Assembly: GCF_947507565.1 (NCBI RefSeq) | Contig: NC_089178.1 | Location: 2,976,001-3,040,000 of the forward strand | Direction: 5' to 3' | DNA from: Oscarella lobularis | Taxonomy: Eukaryota > Porifera > Homoscleromorpha > Homosclerophorida > Oscarellidae | DNA length: 64,000 nucleotides | Part shown: piece by piece, positions 1 through 11,900 of the stretch | Layout of the letters: each line of letters opens with the position of its first letter | Position numbering within the stretch: the stretch's first letter is position 1 | The notes under the pieces: generated by a model | Told to the model about the DNA's origin: nothing | Databases searched by the model: none | The model's input: only the letters and a program-made list of their open reading frames with translations | Translations under genes and position numbers: made by a program

Positions 1-15
1 TCTCTCTGTGTTTCA

Positions 16-419
16 GGTTCGGTCATCAAGACGCCGTGACGGGGATTGACAGTTTGCTGCGCGAGCGAGCCGTCACCTGCGGGAACGATCGAACAGTTAG
101 AGTGTGGAAAGTCGTGGAAGAATCTCAACTCGTCTTTCACGGACACAAGTAAGCAACGCACGGGGAAGGAGGGGGGAAAGGCGTCAGATTTGATTCTACC
201 ACAGGGCTTCGATTGACTGCATCAAACAGATAAACGAAGATCACTTTATTTCAGGATCTCAAGACGGGTAAGATAAAAAAAAACGATGTAAATTACTCTA
301 CTTGAATTTGTTTTTGGTTTTAGATCAATCGCCTTGTGGAATTTGACTAAGAAAAAGCCGGCTGTTCTTGTGCCTAATGCCCACGGCGTGTCTCCCTACT
401 ATTCTCACCAAAACAAAGA

Positions 420-462
<43 letters not shown>

Positions 463-935
463 GAACCGGTAAATGGAACGATCTCGATGTTTAGAGCCCT
501 TACTGGCAGCAAAGATCAAGCAACGGGGAATTGTGAGGAAACAGCGTTTCAAGAAGATGCGGTGAAGAATAAGGAAGCGTGGATCACTTCCGTGTCGGCG
601 ATACCCAACAGTGATCTCGTCGTTTCTGGTAAGTGAAACTTCCCGTGGGGGAGTTGTGACGAGACTTCTACGTCGTTTATTCAGCTGGTCTTGCAGGGTC
701 GTCTGACGCTCGACTTCGCTTTTGGATATGCGGTGAAAAGTTCAAATCGCTTACGGAACTCTTTACCGTTCCGATAACTGGATTCGTCAATTCTATGGCG
801 TTTTCTCATAAAGGCAACTTCCTAGCGCTTGGAATCGGACAGGAGCATAAACTGGGTAGATGGTGGCGACAGAAAGAAGCGAAAAACGGCATCTGCATCG
901 TTCCATTGACTAAACGCATTGCTACCATGCACTAG
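16..935 (+). CDS. RRP9: RRP9 (U3-55K) WD40 protein, 3' part
   Basis: This WD-repeat protein binds the U3 snoRNA box B/C and acts in the nucleolus in early 18S rRNA processing. Four exons are visible (about 16-148, 205-267, 324-628, 697-935); the gene begins outside the window. Recognisable family stretches are GHQDAVTGID, then RVWKVVEESQLVFHGH, GSIALWNL and GFVNSMAFS, and the C-terminal GIGQEHKLGRWWR followed by KNGICIVPL, all close to vertebrate RRP9. An oddity is a run of about 14 threonines encoded by a pure ACT repeat at 421-462, sitting where vertebrates have a variable loop between two blades. The stop codon is 104 bp from the stop of the convergent collagen-like gene. Identity is secure; splice borders were read by eye. 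Confidence 0.9.
421..463 (+). repeat. ACT trinucleotide repeat inside RRP9
   Basis: About 14 ACT units in frame, encoding polythreonine in a loop of the WD40 propeller. The array is pure, so length variation between alleles is likely (inference). Confidence 0.9.
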
Positions 936-1039
936 TCTACTAGCGCACATGTACACAAGTTCAGCCAAATAGTTGCTACATAATAATGTCTACTTCTACA
1001 AATAGGAGAGATTTCGTCTCACGAGACGCTAACTGGATC

Positions 1040-2704
1040 CTACACTTTACATTCCCACACGCGTATCCTGCATTTTACCGTCGTTATCTTTGACGAGACG
1101 GTCTCCGTCAGATAGCACGTGCACTTGTACGTTGAAATTTGCGCTCCGTTCATCTCAACGTCGAGACGACTCATAGTTTGTCCGCTCTCGCCGAGGCAGA
1201 CAATACCAGTGGTCGTGTAGCCCTATACTCAAAAGAACGGTGTTGAAGTATTAGAGTCCGTCAGTCAAGTTCTGTTACCTGTGTCGGAGCCTGTGATGTA
1301 TCGCAAGTAACCGCTGTAGACCGCGCTACTGAACATGCACTTGTGCTAGTTATACAACTACTGAATCCAGGTCCCTGTGCTCCCGGGGGCCCCGCGTCTC
1401 CCTGGTCTCCCTGGTCTCCCTGGTCTCCCTTGTCTCCTTTGTCGCCCTCAGGACCAGGCGGGCCACGGGGGCCTTGCTGCTTTTTCACATTATCAATCTA
1501 ACAAAAATTCGATTGTTCATTATTTTTACTTCCGCAAACATATAGAATGGAGACATTCACCCTTTGACTGAGAGTTGCATTGAGCGCGTTGACTTGTCTC
1601 GCTTGAATGGCAAACATCTACAAAGAAGAAACAAAATCAAAAAGGAAACGTAAAGACAATATACACCAACCTCGTCAAATGTTGACCACAGTGCACTAAT
1701 ATTCGACTCAATGATATCTGTTACCTAAGAGACATAGAAGCCATACCAATCATGCCCCACCCTGAATTCCTCAGTGTGTACCGTCGCCAAAGGAAATGGG
1801 CCAGTCAACAGTTGTGGCGGCGACGTCGGCGCGTCTAAAAAAGTGGAGAATTGCGCTCCCAAACTACGTAGATATAAATGGAAATAGTACCCGTTTGAGT
1901 TCCCGTTAGAGCCCCCGCTTGAACGGTTGGCGGACACGTTCTATCGCACGTGTCATCTTCGAGTAGCAGTTTGATAGACAGCCCTAACGCCGCGCCGCTC
2001 ACGACGAACGCAAGAACGACGAGCACGAACAGAATGAGCACGTCGTTTCTTCGTTTCGACGACGACGACGACGACGACGCTTTGTCGAAGTAATACGATC
2101 GTCGTTTCTCGGTCGTTTCGTAGAGCATGTTCTCGCTCGTGAACGTCGACGTCGTCGGCGCTCGCGCTCGATTGTCGTAATAACGTCGCGATGGCGAAGA
2201 GTCCCATTGATGACTTTGAGGCAAATCGTACGCCGGATCGGACTCGATTCCGCCGCGCTAAAGGGAAAGGTATGCGTAGGAATGCACAACTGATAGCTAC
2301 TTCGAATAGGCCATTCGTACATCGCGAACAAACACAACAAACTCACGAGGGCGGAAGGCGAAACAAGGGCGATGTCAAAGACAACCGCGCTCGTGGACTC
2401 TCACCTTTGGCTCGTCCGCTGGTATGCGACCGTACGTAGGATTCGGCGTCACGGCCTTGGCGACGACAGCGTAACTGTTATCGGGCTCGCTGCCGCGTTT
2501 TGACGTCGTTTTCCTGTCGTTCTCGCTGGTATCGGGATCGGTTGGAGGAATGCCAGGAAGACTGCGTCGATTCGAGTTTGACGTCGACGCCCTGATCATG
2601 TTGGCGCCGCCGTTCGTCGCTTGATTTCGATTCGCCAGATCCTGTCCGTAGACGGGATTGGGAATCATGCTCGTTCGCTTCGACTCCGTTTCGGACACGG
2701 ACAT
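1040..2704 (-). CDS. Type II membrane collagen-like protein
   Basis: Single-pass protein with a cytoplasmic N-terminus. Exon 1 (2405-2704) encodes about 100 polar residues with NPVYG and NPTYG motifs, which resemble PTB/SH2-type docking sites. Exon 2 starts at 2257 and carries a polyserine run, then a hydrophobic helix ([20 protein letters not shown]), then cysteines. Next come two short exons (about 1680-1735 and 1570-1620) whose products ([26 protein letters not shown]) look like a trimerising coiled coil. The following exon has some 11 Gly-X-Y triplets ([20 protein letters not shown]...). The last exon (1040 to about 1220) is a cysteine-containing C-terminal domain. The order helix, coiled coil, collagen, Cys domain matches transmembrane collagens and collectin-type receptors. 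An in-frame stop just upstream fixes the start. Known: such proteins act in matrix binding. The specific role here is unknown, and the exon near 1740-1850 is less certain. Confidence 0.7.
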
Positions 2705-3232
2705 TGGGAGTCACGTCAATTAGCACGCCACTCTTGGGAATGTCTGGCGCGGGTAATCGATCAGAGAAGCCTACGTAAGTTACCTACGCGCGCGCGCTCG
2801 CTCGACTGTCCCACGCAGGGAATTGTTACATCACTTGCTTATGCTGCGCTAATTAGCATCTGTACTAGTATAGAAAGGAAAAGAAGGCGGCGTGTTCGTT
2901 GCGAAAAAATGTCTGGGATCCTTTTCGCTTTCACAGCAGTCAATTGTTCCCAAAAGCTAACAACACAAGAAAAGGCTGTCTTGCGGCGTTTTGGCACATT
3001 AATTACAGGTGAGCTGCGCACCTCTCTGCTTCAATCCTTGGTTGAAGTTATTGTAACAAACGCTCGCGTAGTAGGCCGCTGCACCTCGAACAACAATAGC
3101 AATTGCGGCTATAAATTAATTTAGTACATCAACTAGTTGTCTGTGTATTGTAGCTGCTTTTGTTCTACCTCCTACGTAGAATATCTCTGCAAGGCGTCTG
3201 TCGAAGTTAGTGTCGTTCCACTTGTGTGCAAT
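2705..3232. other. Intergenic, start region of collagen-like gene
   Basis: No gene is supported. A short open stretch on + (ATG at 2909, about 37 codons, ending at a good GTGAGC donor near 3008) looks like a possible first exon, but no continuing exon was found before the convergent gene. Confidence 0.4.
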
Positions 3233-4516
3233 CTAGAATGAGTAGCAGAGGCGTTTCATCATGAGGCAGTATCTATTTCTCTCCGTATAGCTGACCCAGT
3301 AGCACTTCCACGCAAAATAAATTGGCTCAAGTATGATGCACACTCCCCAAATCTGAAGAAGAATTTTCTTTTCCCTGGTAACCTAAACAATGAAAGGACA
3401 TCAGTGAGCCCAAACGAAAGTGCCCCAACACTTTCAATTGGGAACTACTAAGTACGTCACAATAGAGGTCAAGCCCTTTCTCAGGCTTTCTGGGAAGTTT
3501 TCCGGCTTACCCCTTGTACAGCCACTATCAGGAGGATGAAAGTGAAAGCGGCTAGAATAGGAGCGACAATTTTCTCGGCAAGATGAGCTTCACCGTAGGG
3601 ATTGTAGACCATGACCATAACGTAAATCTACAAAAAAATATTGCCACAAATAGTTCAAAAATAATTTTATTAATTGACCAAAATTTGTAGATCAAACACT
3701 AGGAGAGTGGAGAAGCGGCTATACGTTTGAAACATGTCTAAGAACACAATGCAAAAATGAAGATTTTGGGATATATATTATGTGTCAAACGTTGAAGCAA
3801 TGGATCGGCTCCAACTATTCGAAATTCCAGCCAACGAAATTCCCTTGACACTAAGAATGCCAAAATTCCATTGGGCAAAGCCGCAACAAAAAATATAATC
3901 AGTCGAACCTAAACGAATGAAAACTTCCACAAAAATTACAATGAATTGATTAATTGCATTGCTGCACCAATTTTGCAGTGCGCACGTTGGCGTGGTCAGA
4001 AGTGCCAACAAAATTCCACACGAGATACATGGCAACGATGAAGAGAGCAGCGATAAAGGCCCACAGCTCAAATTCTCGTTCTCGTAGCACGCCGTGAAAA
4101 GAGAAATAAAGAAGGAAGCCTAAACGATCGTTTTTTTATCAATGGTCAAAAATATTGGGATCGCGAGTACGCACAGCAACTAAGTAGGAGCAAAACAGCG
4201 AACGTTTCGTCGTCGAGCTTTTCCTTCTTGTCTTCGTTCAAATTATTCAGCGTTGCTAGCCTGTAGATTACGACGGCTACTGTGGCGAGTATGCTCAGCG
4301 TTGCAATGCTCAAAAACGCTTTCTCTTTTCGATCCAAAGCCGTAAGTCGTTTCGCCTGGCGGAGGTGTGACGTCACATCGAGACACAATGGACCTTCTCC
4401 AGACTCACCCGTCCGAAAAGCACGTTGTCTTCCATCGTTTCGGTCTTTCCCGTTATTCGGCGATATTCGGAGGACGACATGACGTTGGGAGAGCCTCCCA
4501 GCAAGTCCTCGGCCAT
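3233..4516 (-). CDS. Multi-pass membrane protein, family not recognised
   Basis: Start MAEDLLGGSPNVMSSSEYRR at 4516 and stop at 3233. The short hydrophilic N-terminus is followed by repeated hydrophobic segments, including FLSIATLSILATVAVVIY, then a segment beginning LWAFIAALFIVAMYLVW, then VRLIIFFVAALPNGILAFLV, and further ones near ILAAFTFILLIVAV and the last exon (VCIILEPIYFAW). I count about five to seven membrane spans over roughly six or seven exons with short introns. No enzymatic motif is visible. The last exon begins VTREKKILLQIWG and ends RLCYSF. Its start codon is only 47 bp from that of the divergent LOG-family gene, so the two must share a promoter. I could not name the family; a hidden Markov search is needed before any function is assigned. 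Confidence 0.6.
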
Positions 4517-4563
4517 CTTTTCGTTTCGCTTTTAGCGTGCGCGAGAAAACGAAGAAAACGAAG
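4517..4563. promoter_or_regulatory. 47-bp divergent start-to-start spacer
   Basis: The minus-strand membrane protein gene and the plus-strand LOG-like gene are separated by 47 bp between start codons, so their promoters and 5' UTRs overlap. No TATA box is evident. Confidence 0.6.
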
Positions 4564-5415
4564 ATGGCGACTTGCGCTATAACCGTTTTCGGTGGAAACA
4601 GCGACGGAAACAATCCGCTTTTTCTCGAAGCAGCTAAAGGTGTTCGAACGCGCTACGTGAAATGCCCAGTCGACGTCTGAACGTTGAGGTCTCGGCGAAT
4701 GCTTGGTCGCACGCGACTGCGTCGTGATCTGCGGTGGAAAGGCGTCTGGTTTGATTGGAGCCATGGGTTCGGCTGCTCTTGCAAAGGGCGGCAAAGTAAA
4801 AGCCATCATCCCGACAATTTTTCGCGGTCTGCACACAGTAGTTATCTCGGAATCCTTTGAGACAGTGATTACGTCTTTTCAGATCATGCATCTGTGGGAG
4901 ACGTAGTCTTTGTTGATTCTCTCGCAACGAGAAAGGAAAGGCTCATATCCGAAGTGCGTACGTCACAAATACGACAACCACGCAGACACTTCAATTTTCT
5001 AAGTAATAGTGCGACGCTTTGATTGTATTGCCCGGAGGCAATGGCACGATGGACGAGTTCTTCGAAGTGCTTCTCGGGTCAGTGAGTAAACCGCTTTTGT
5101 TAGGGCTCTCTAAGCACCAGTCTAAGCACGATGGTTTAGAAACCAGCTAAAGCTGTACCAGAAACCGCTGGGCATTCTTAACACGGCTGGCTATTATGGA
5201 CACCTGCTAGAACAGGTGAGACGAATGACTGTCTCCGACGTGCAAGTGACTACGTCAGTTCGGGGGTTGGTCTCATGCAGATGGACCAGATGATTGGGGA
5301 GGGATTTGCTGGTCCGGAAGTGCGAGACCTATTTGTCGTCTCCGACGACCACGCGTCGCTCGTGGATACCATTGTCGGGATGGTTGGCAAACGAAGGGGG
5401 GCGGGTTCGCTATAA
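4564..5415 (+). CDS. LOG-family nucleoside 5'-monophosphate hydrolase-like
   Basis: The exons encode a Rossmann-like LOG (lysine-decarboxylase-like) protein. Visible family marks are the N-terminal ITVFGGNSDG, the GGKASGLIGAMGSAAL segment, KAIIPTIF, and the signature LPGGNGTMDEFFEVLL, which contains the PGGxGTxxE active-site motif. The C-terminal exon runs MDQMIGEGF to GAGSL. Known: LOG enzymes in plants and bacteria cleave ribose 5-phosphate from cytokinin nucleotides, and related proteins hydrolyse other nucleoside monophosphates. In an animal the substrate is unknown; a general nucleotide salvage or housecleaning role is inference. Exons were read at 4564-4639, 4689 to about 4837, about 4885-4950, 5009-5078, about 5141-5216 and 5281-5415. 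The gene is head-to-head with the membrane protein gene at 3233-4516. Confidence 0.8.
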
Positions 5416-5624
5416 TCTTCTTGACATATTAGTCGCTAACGATCTTACTAAACTCCTGCGACATTCTTTACTCACGAAAGTGCTCTCTAATGGATAATGC
5501 ACGTGGGCGGAGACAAACCAACCGAAAATGAGGGGAACGGCCCCCTCGCCACACCGCCCTTCATTTTCCTTTGAGAAACCGACGAAGAGACATTACAATA
5601 GTTTGGTTTCGAGGGTTTCGTCCG

Positions 5625-6762
5625 ATGTCGTCGCTCATTGATACGGTATTCCGAAAGGTTCTGCGAAAGATGAACTCGTCGCCGCGCGGCGCCAAGGGGA
5701 ACGGCGTGCCCACGTCTGTCAGCTTGGACGACGTGCGACTGCGACTGCGAACGTCGTCGCTTCGATCGAACGACGCCCGAGTCGCGTCGAGTCCCCTCAT
5801 GCTCGACTCCGCCGCGCACGAGCGTTCGTCGTCGCTCTCGCCGAGACCAAAGCGAAAAGCCTTTCGTCGCGGGTCGCAGCACTCGCGACGAAACGGTTCC
5901 GTGTTTGCGCGCACTGTCAAGGTGACGCTGCTCGGCCAAGGGGGCGTCGGCAAATCGGGTAAGCCTTTTTTTTGGATCTCGATCGTCTCATGCACGTGTC
6001 CGCTTCGATTGTCGAACGGAAATAGACTCTTTGACCTGTCTTCTCTTTCTGTTACAGCTCTTACCGTTCAGTTCATTAGTCATCGCTTCCTGGGGGAGTA
6101 CGATCCGACTATCGGTAAAAGGTGGCTCTTCACTTAGTTAACTGTATTGTGACGTTCCCCCCTCAGAGGATTCCTACGTAAAGCACTTTTCGGTCGACAT
6201 GGAGCCGGCCCGGATCGAAATCTTCGATACGGCTGGCCGATTCCAGGTAAGGGTTAATTAGGAGGTTTCCTCTAATTGACGCGTAAAAATTGTACATATA
6301 TAGGACTCTACGTCGATGGCGCGCGAACGCTATCTCATGACGAGCGACGCATTCATCGTCGTCTACTCAATAACAGACGCCAGTAGTTACCTCGAAGCGT
6401 TGGAAATTATCGATTGGCTTCGAAAGAAACGACGTCACGCGCGTGATTCAGTCATTGCGCTCGTGGGGAACAAGAGCGATCTCGATCATCATCAGGAGGT
6501 GCCGGAGGAAGCGGCGCGCGAGTGGGCGACCGAACGCGATTGTCTTTTCTATTTTACGAACGCCGCCGAAGGACACGATGGCGTCGACGACGTGTTTTCT
6601 GGAGTTGTTCGCGCCGTGCGTAGCGAGGAGGACGAAGTGCAGCGAATTCTTGGCGACGCGCGACGATTGCCCCTTGCCGCGGCTCTCGGCATAAAGCGCA
6701 CAAAACGGTTTCTTTCTGACGTGAGACAGACGCGGAGCGAAGAGAATCTTTCCTCAGTTTAG
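5625..6762 (+). CDS. Ras-like small GTPase with long N-terminus and no CAAX
   Basis: Four exons (5625-5958, 6058-6114, 6167-6246, 6304-6762). About 100 basic, serine-rich residues precede the G domain. G1 is GQGGVGKSALTVQF, with the intron inside the KS/A border. The switch I region reads EYDPTIEDSY, G3 is FDTAGRFQD, G4 is GNKSDL, and G5 is the unusual FTNAAEG instead of a SAK motif. The protein ends in SEENLSSV, so there is no prenylation cysteine. The arrangement resembles Ras-related RGK/RERG/RASL types that lack CAAX and carry terminal extensions, but G3 keeps the canonical DTAG, unlike RGK proteins. GTP binding is likely. The switch glutamine position is taken by Arg (DTAGR), which would be expected to lower intrinsic hydrolysis. 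Confidence 0.8.
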
Positions 6763-6901
6763 ACTTGTCGAACGTTTAGGATTAGAGAGATGACTTAGCT
6801 GCGCTGTATACACTTGCACGTCACCCCCCGAGTTCTTGCACGTGCCGTCGTCTTTCGACTTCGTGCCCGGATAAACTTGTTACGCCTTCCGCTCGTGGTA
6901 A

Positions 6902-8938
6902 ATGTCCGACTCTCGAAGCGAGAGAGAACGGGTTACTAGCAACAGCCTAAAGGACAGACGCGAGAAATGGGAAAAAGCTGCCGGTAAAGTCGTTCGTATT
7001 GTGCTTTTCGCTCCGTCGTCTTCGCCTACGCATTTCTGAACCGATCTCTCGGATCAGTACAAGCTTCCTCTTTCCTGTCCACTTCGCGCTAAGTCGGGGC
7101 TTTACCCAGAAGGGTCTCGACGCATTATCTCCTTCCGCATTATTTCGCATGCATCACAAGTCGACTCCCGACATTCTTCCCCCTTCTAATTCACAAATCT
7201 CCCCGCGCGCAGCCGCGTCGCGACCGATGCCGCGACCGAGACCGATGCCGCGTCCTCGCAACGTTCGAACGGGAAATGAGAGCCACAAGAAAGGTAGAAC
7301 GACACCGCGTTTACCTCGCGCGCGCGCGGGCGCGATCGAAACCTTTCTTCTTTCTTTTCTCGACAGCAGAGCCAGCGACGCCACCGAAGCGAGACCCAGT
7401 GCCAAGTTCTTCGGGCAACGAACCGCCGAAGTATATAAATAGGATTTCCCATAGATGTCTCTCAAAGCTACTTCCTCAATCTGTTAGGAATGTCCCTAAC
7501 GACGTCGAAGTTCTCTACGCCGTGCCGGATAAGAGTAAAAAAACGAAGAATAAATCCACTACGCCTCAACAGAGGTACGAGATTTTTTCTTCGTCCAAAT
7601 TTTATTTGACGTCACTAACATAATTTCGAGTTAGTCCCCGAACGCCGAGCAAAAATCCTCGGTATGTTTACTTTCTTTGAAGTCGTCATAAATTTATTTA
7701 TAAAATTTGGTTTTTTTATTAAAGTCAACAGTCGAGCGTTGGCCGAGCGCCTCCGCCGCCAAAACCCGCTCCCTACGCGGGAGGAAGAGAAGGAGGGAGC
7801 GAGAGCGAAGACGGCGACAAAATCGAAGGCCGGCCGAGAGCACCCAGTCTTCAATCGATGACTCCCGTTCCTTTTGGAGTGCGAAGTAACTCGAGAGAAT
7901 CGCTCTATGATTCAAAAAGCCGTTTGACGGGCGGCGTCACGCCGCCGCCGTCTCCGTCTATTCGACAAACGCCGTCGCCGAAACCCCGTCCGCGACCTCG
8001 ACCTAAGAGCGAATTCGTTCCAGGAAGAAATGAGAGTCAACAGAAATCTACGTCACCTCTAATTCCCAAACCGTTTGCCGCTCGTCGTCGTCCGCCGCCG
8101 CCGCCGCCTAAACCCAAGCCCAAACCTAAGCCTATATTGGGTGCGGACGTTTTGAGGCCTAAATCGCTGTATGAGCTGTCGCCGGCGTCGACGAGTCCGG
8201 ACGTCAAACGTCAAGCTCCGGCGCCCTCTCCGAAACCGAAATCTCGAATCAAATCGATGATGCCTAGAATAGAGAGCGAGAGCGAGGAAATGACTGAGAC
8301 TCCGGATGTTGAAAGAAGCGCTATTGCGCTCGAGTCGCCTTCTCCAAAGCCGGAATCGCGAGTCGAAGACGAGAAGGAGATTGAGACTCCCAATGCTTCG
8401 ATTCCTGTTGAAACGAGCGTCGTTTCGTCAGCCGAATCGGTTTCGGCTCTTCCGTCGAGACAACTGAGCGGATTACCTCTACCCCAGCTGAGTCCACCCC
8501 CGCCGTCGCCGTCGCCGTCGCCGTCGTCACAAGAAAACAACGTCGAACGTAGTCCCGAGATACGTTCGAAGCCGAGTCCAAAAAAGCCGCGAAGGTCGCT
8601 GCGATCACTTCAGCAACCGGAGGAGTCGAAAACGGACGCCAAAGAGGCAATCATTGAACTGTCGGCTTCCGTGGAAATGCCGACGCCGACGCCGACGACC
8701 GACGCACTTCAAAATTCTAATCAAAATCCTACTCTGCCAACAGATAGCGAATTAACGGCGACTCAGAATCCAGTTCAATCAATTCATCACTCAAACGGCA
8801 ATCAGAATGTGTCGTCTAGCCGCAGACCGTCTTTCAAGAAAAAACGTCCAGCGCCTCCGCCGCCTGTTCGTGCTCGACCATTCAGTCAACCCGTTCTCAG
8901 TCCGGCTCCCTTGCCGGTCGGCGACTCTTTAGCTTCTC

Positions 8939-8981
<43 letters not shown>

Positions 8982-11900
8982 CGGGCCGCCGTCGCGTCCA
9001 CCTCCCAAGCCTCCTCGTCAACTTTCGTCGATTTCGGCACAAAACCCGTCGCCGCCTATCGAAATTCGACAACGTCAGCCGTCGCTGAAATCGCCTGTGA
9101 CTCCCCAGGCTCACTCTGTTGTCTCGACGACGAGCTTCGCTTCGTCAGTAATGAGCCAAGACGACGACGACGATGACGACGACGACGACGACGACGACGT
9201 GTGGGGCTCCGAGTTCGATAGCTTCAGCGACGAGGACGACGACGGCGAGACGCAACAGACGCAGGAGGTAAGAAAAAACGGCGCGCACTCTCACCGGGGG
9301 GACAGTCGCGTTGGTAACCTGCACGGCCACAATTGCGTGATTGCATTAGATGTATGCGCAAATTGCATGAGAGGGGGGTCGTTGCCCCGACTGTTCGTTC
9401 TCCTTTTCTCGTCTCCCGCGCGCGCGCACGACGGCATGGGTTGCGATAGTGCGATATTCGAGTCGTTCTGCTGTTGCTGCTGCCCGCATTCAGCCTGCTG
9501 CATTTGCTATTTCTTTTGCGGTTACGGCTGGTGTTGTTGTGATCAGGAGCAGGCCGAAACGGCCTTACACAAGGGAGACAAGTTGTACTACGTCGTCAAG
9601 GAGATTGTGACGACGGAACGAACTTTTCTCAAAGGGCTCAAACTTCTCGACGAGGTAGCGGAGAGAACGGTCGCGGCCCGTCGACTCCGTATCTATCCCA
9701 GGCGCTCGTTTAGGATTTTAGGAATGCCGTGACTAGTGCCGGCGTCGCTTCCGGAAAGCCCATCGTATCCGACGATGTCATAGCGACGATCTTGCAAAAC
9801 GTCGGCCAGCTGGTGCAGTTCAATTCGACTTTGCTTGAACAATTGGAAACGCGCATGAAGAACTGGTTAGAACGCGGAAGTTGGGAGGAGATAATGATAA
9901 TAATAATAATAATAATAATAACGTTTCGTAGGAGTACGAATATGAAAATTGGTGATATCATGGCGAGAAACGCTCCCTTTTTGAAGGTTTGCGAGTCGAG
10001 AAATCTTGCATTATAAAGTCCTATCACATCCTTTCAGCTCTACACGCCATACATACAGAACTTTGAGGATGCGTGCAGGGTTCTCACGGCAACGCTAGAG
10101 AAGAACAGTCAATTCAGGGACGTCGTACGCAATTTTGAAGTGCGGAGAAAATTCTAAAATTAACGCGTTTTGACGTTAAATTTCTCCAAAGAGACGACCC
10201 GAATGCGCAAATCTAAAAATTTCCGCCTACATGTTGGAAACGGTGCAGCGCATACCGAGGTACAAGCTTCTGCTCAAGGACTACATCAAACACTTGCCTG
10301 AAGACTCGGAAGACAGAGAGTTGGCATCACGTAATCGTTCGGTTTGATTAATTAATGCATCGTCGCCAATATTTATTCCAAAGGAGCCTTCAATATCATA
10401 TCCGACGTGGCTTCTCACGTAAACGAGGGAGTCAAGAAGAAGGTGATTCAGAAACATTGTTTTATTATACTAGAGGATTCGACGCGACCTCATTATAGGA
10501 CAATTTTCAAAAAATGATGGACGTTGCAAGAAAACTGGTCGGAAAATCCGTCACCTTGGTGAAGCCAGGCCGAGTACGTGAACAACGTAGGCAATGAAAT
10601 ATTTATTGACAAAACCCTTCTCCGTACAGGAATTCGTACGCGAGGGCAAACTGCTGAAAGTTTGCCGTAAAGACCTCCAGCCTAGAGTGCTAATCCTAGT
10701 GAGATAGAGATAATAATTCGAATACCGTCGGAATATTTTCACTTCGTTTTTCACGTCTAGTTTACTGACGTTCTTCTGTACACACGCGAGGTGCAGGGGA
10801 GCTATCATTTGGACAGCGTTCTCCCGTTGAACGGCATGCGCGCCTCCGAATTGCACCAAACGAATCACGAGCACGCTTTCACCGTTGTAAGCACGCGAAA
10901 GTCGTTTCAGCTCGTCGCCAGCACGAAACGCGAGATGAACGACTGGCTCAAGGATCTCGGTCAGACGATTTTGGAGCACGCGCGAAAGCAGGTCTCGTTC
11001 GACGCTCAAGGAAGTCGCCGAAAGTCGATGGTGAAAAACACCGGAACACCTCGCGCATTTATATGTATTAGCGTGTTATTAGGCATTGATTGAAGATAGT
11101 GAAACGGGGTCACCGCCAGCGGCGACTGTGGCCGTTTCAGGAGCGGCGGACAGCGTAGGCGACGTGACTGCTACGACTGATTTCGTTCTGGGCGAAATGG
11201 CTCCCGTGTGGATATCAGATGATAGCGTTACAATGTGCATGGGATGCATGTGTCTTTTCACCATGACAAGACGACGTCATCACTGCAGAAGCTGCGGAAA
11301 GGTCACTCGAGTGCCCGTTTGCCGCGGTTATAATGATGGTAATCGTCGTCTTTAGGTTCTTTGCAGCAAATGTTCGTCTCGGTCATACTATCTTCCCTAT
11401 CTAAAGAAAAAGGAACGCGTTTGTGCAAACTGCTACGATATTTTAAACGGAAGGGATTTGAAATCGCCATCGGCGTCCGGTGCCAATAAACTCGATTCCG
11501 GCGGCTCTCGTCCTGATTCGGAAGATTTGGGAAAAAGCAGACGGGGCAAAAAGTCGATGCGTCGAGTAAAGTCAATCAAGCCTTCTATTTTAACTGAAGT
11601 TGGCCTGTCTCTTTTGCGCAGCGCATTGTCGAGACTTGATGAATTGTTTTTTAGGTGAAAGCACGCGACTCCAACGCTCAAATGTCGGGCTACCTACAGC
11701 AGCATCGAGGCGGAAAGTGGAAACGACGCTGGTTCGTCCTCCGCGATCTCATTTTATACATGTACAAGGCGCACGAAGTGAGCACCGTCGCGCAATTTAG
11801 AGCTATGGACGGGATGACTCTGTTATGTGCCTATTAGGATATAGCAGCCGTCGCTACTCTTCCCGTCGTTGGATATGCATTGAGCAGTCCCGGAAAGGTG

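Noticed and set aside
2909-3008. Short + strand open frame with a good donor (MSGILFAF...)
   Set aside because: No downstream exon or family match was found, so it is not reported as a gene.
9268-9547. Cysteine-rich continuation of the long FGD exon
   Set aside because: It is translation through an intron: a good GTAAGA donor at 9268 and an acceptor before the DH exon at 9548 restore the FGD family sequence.
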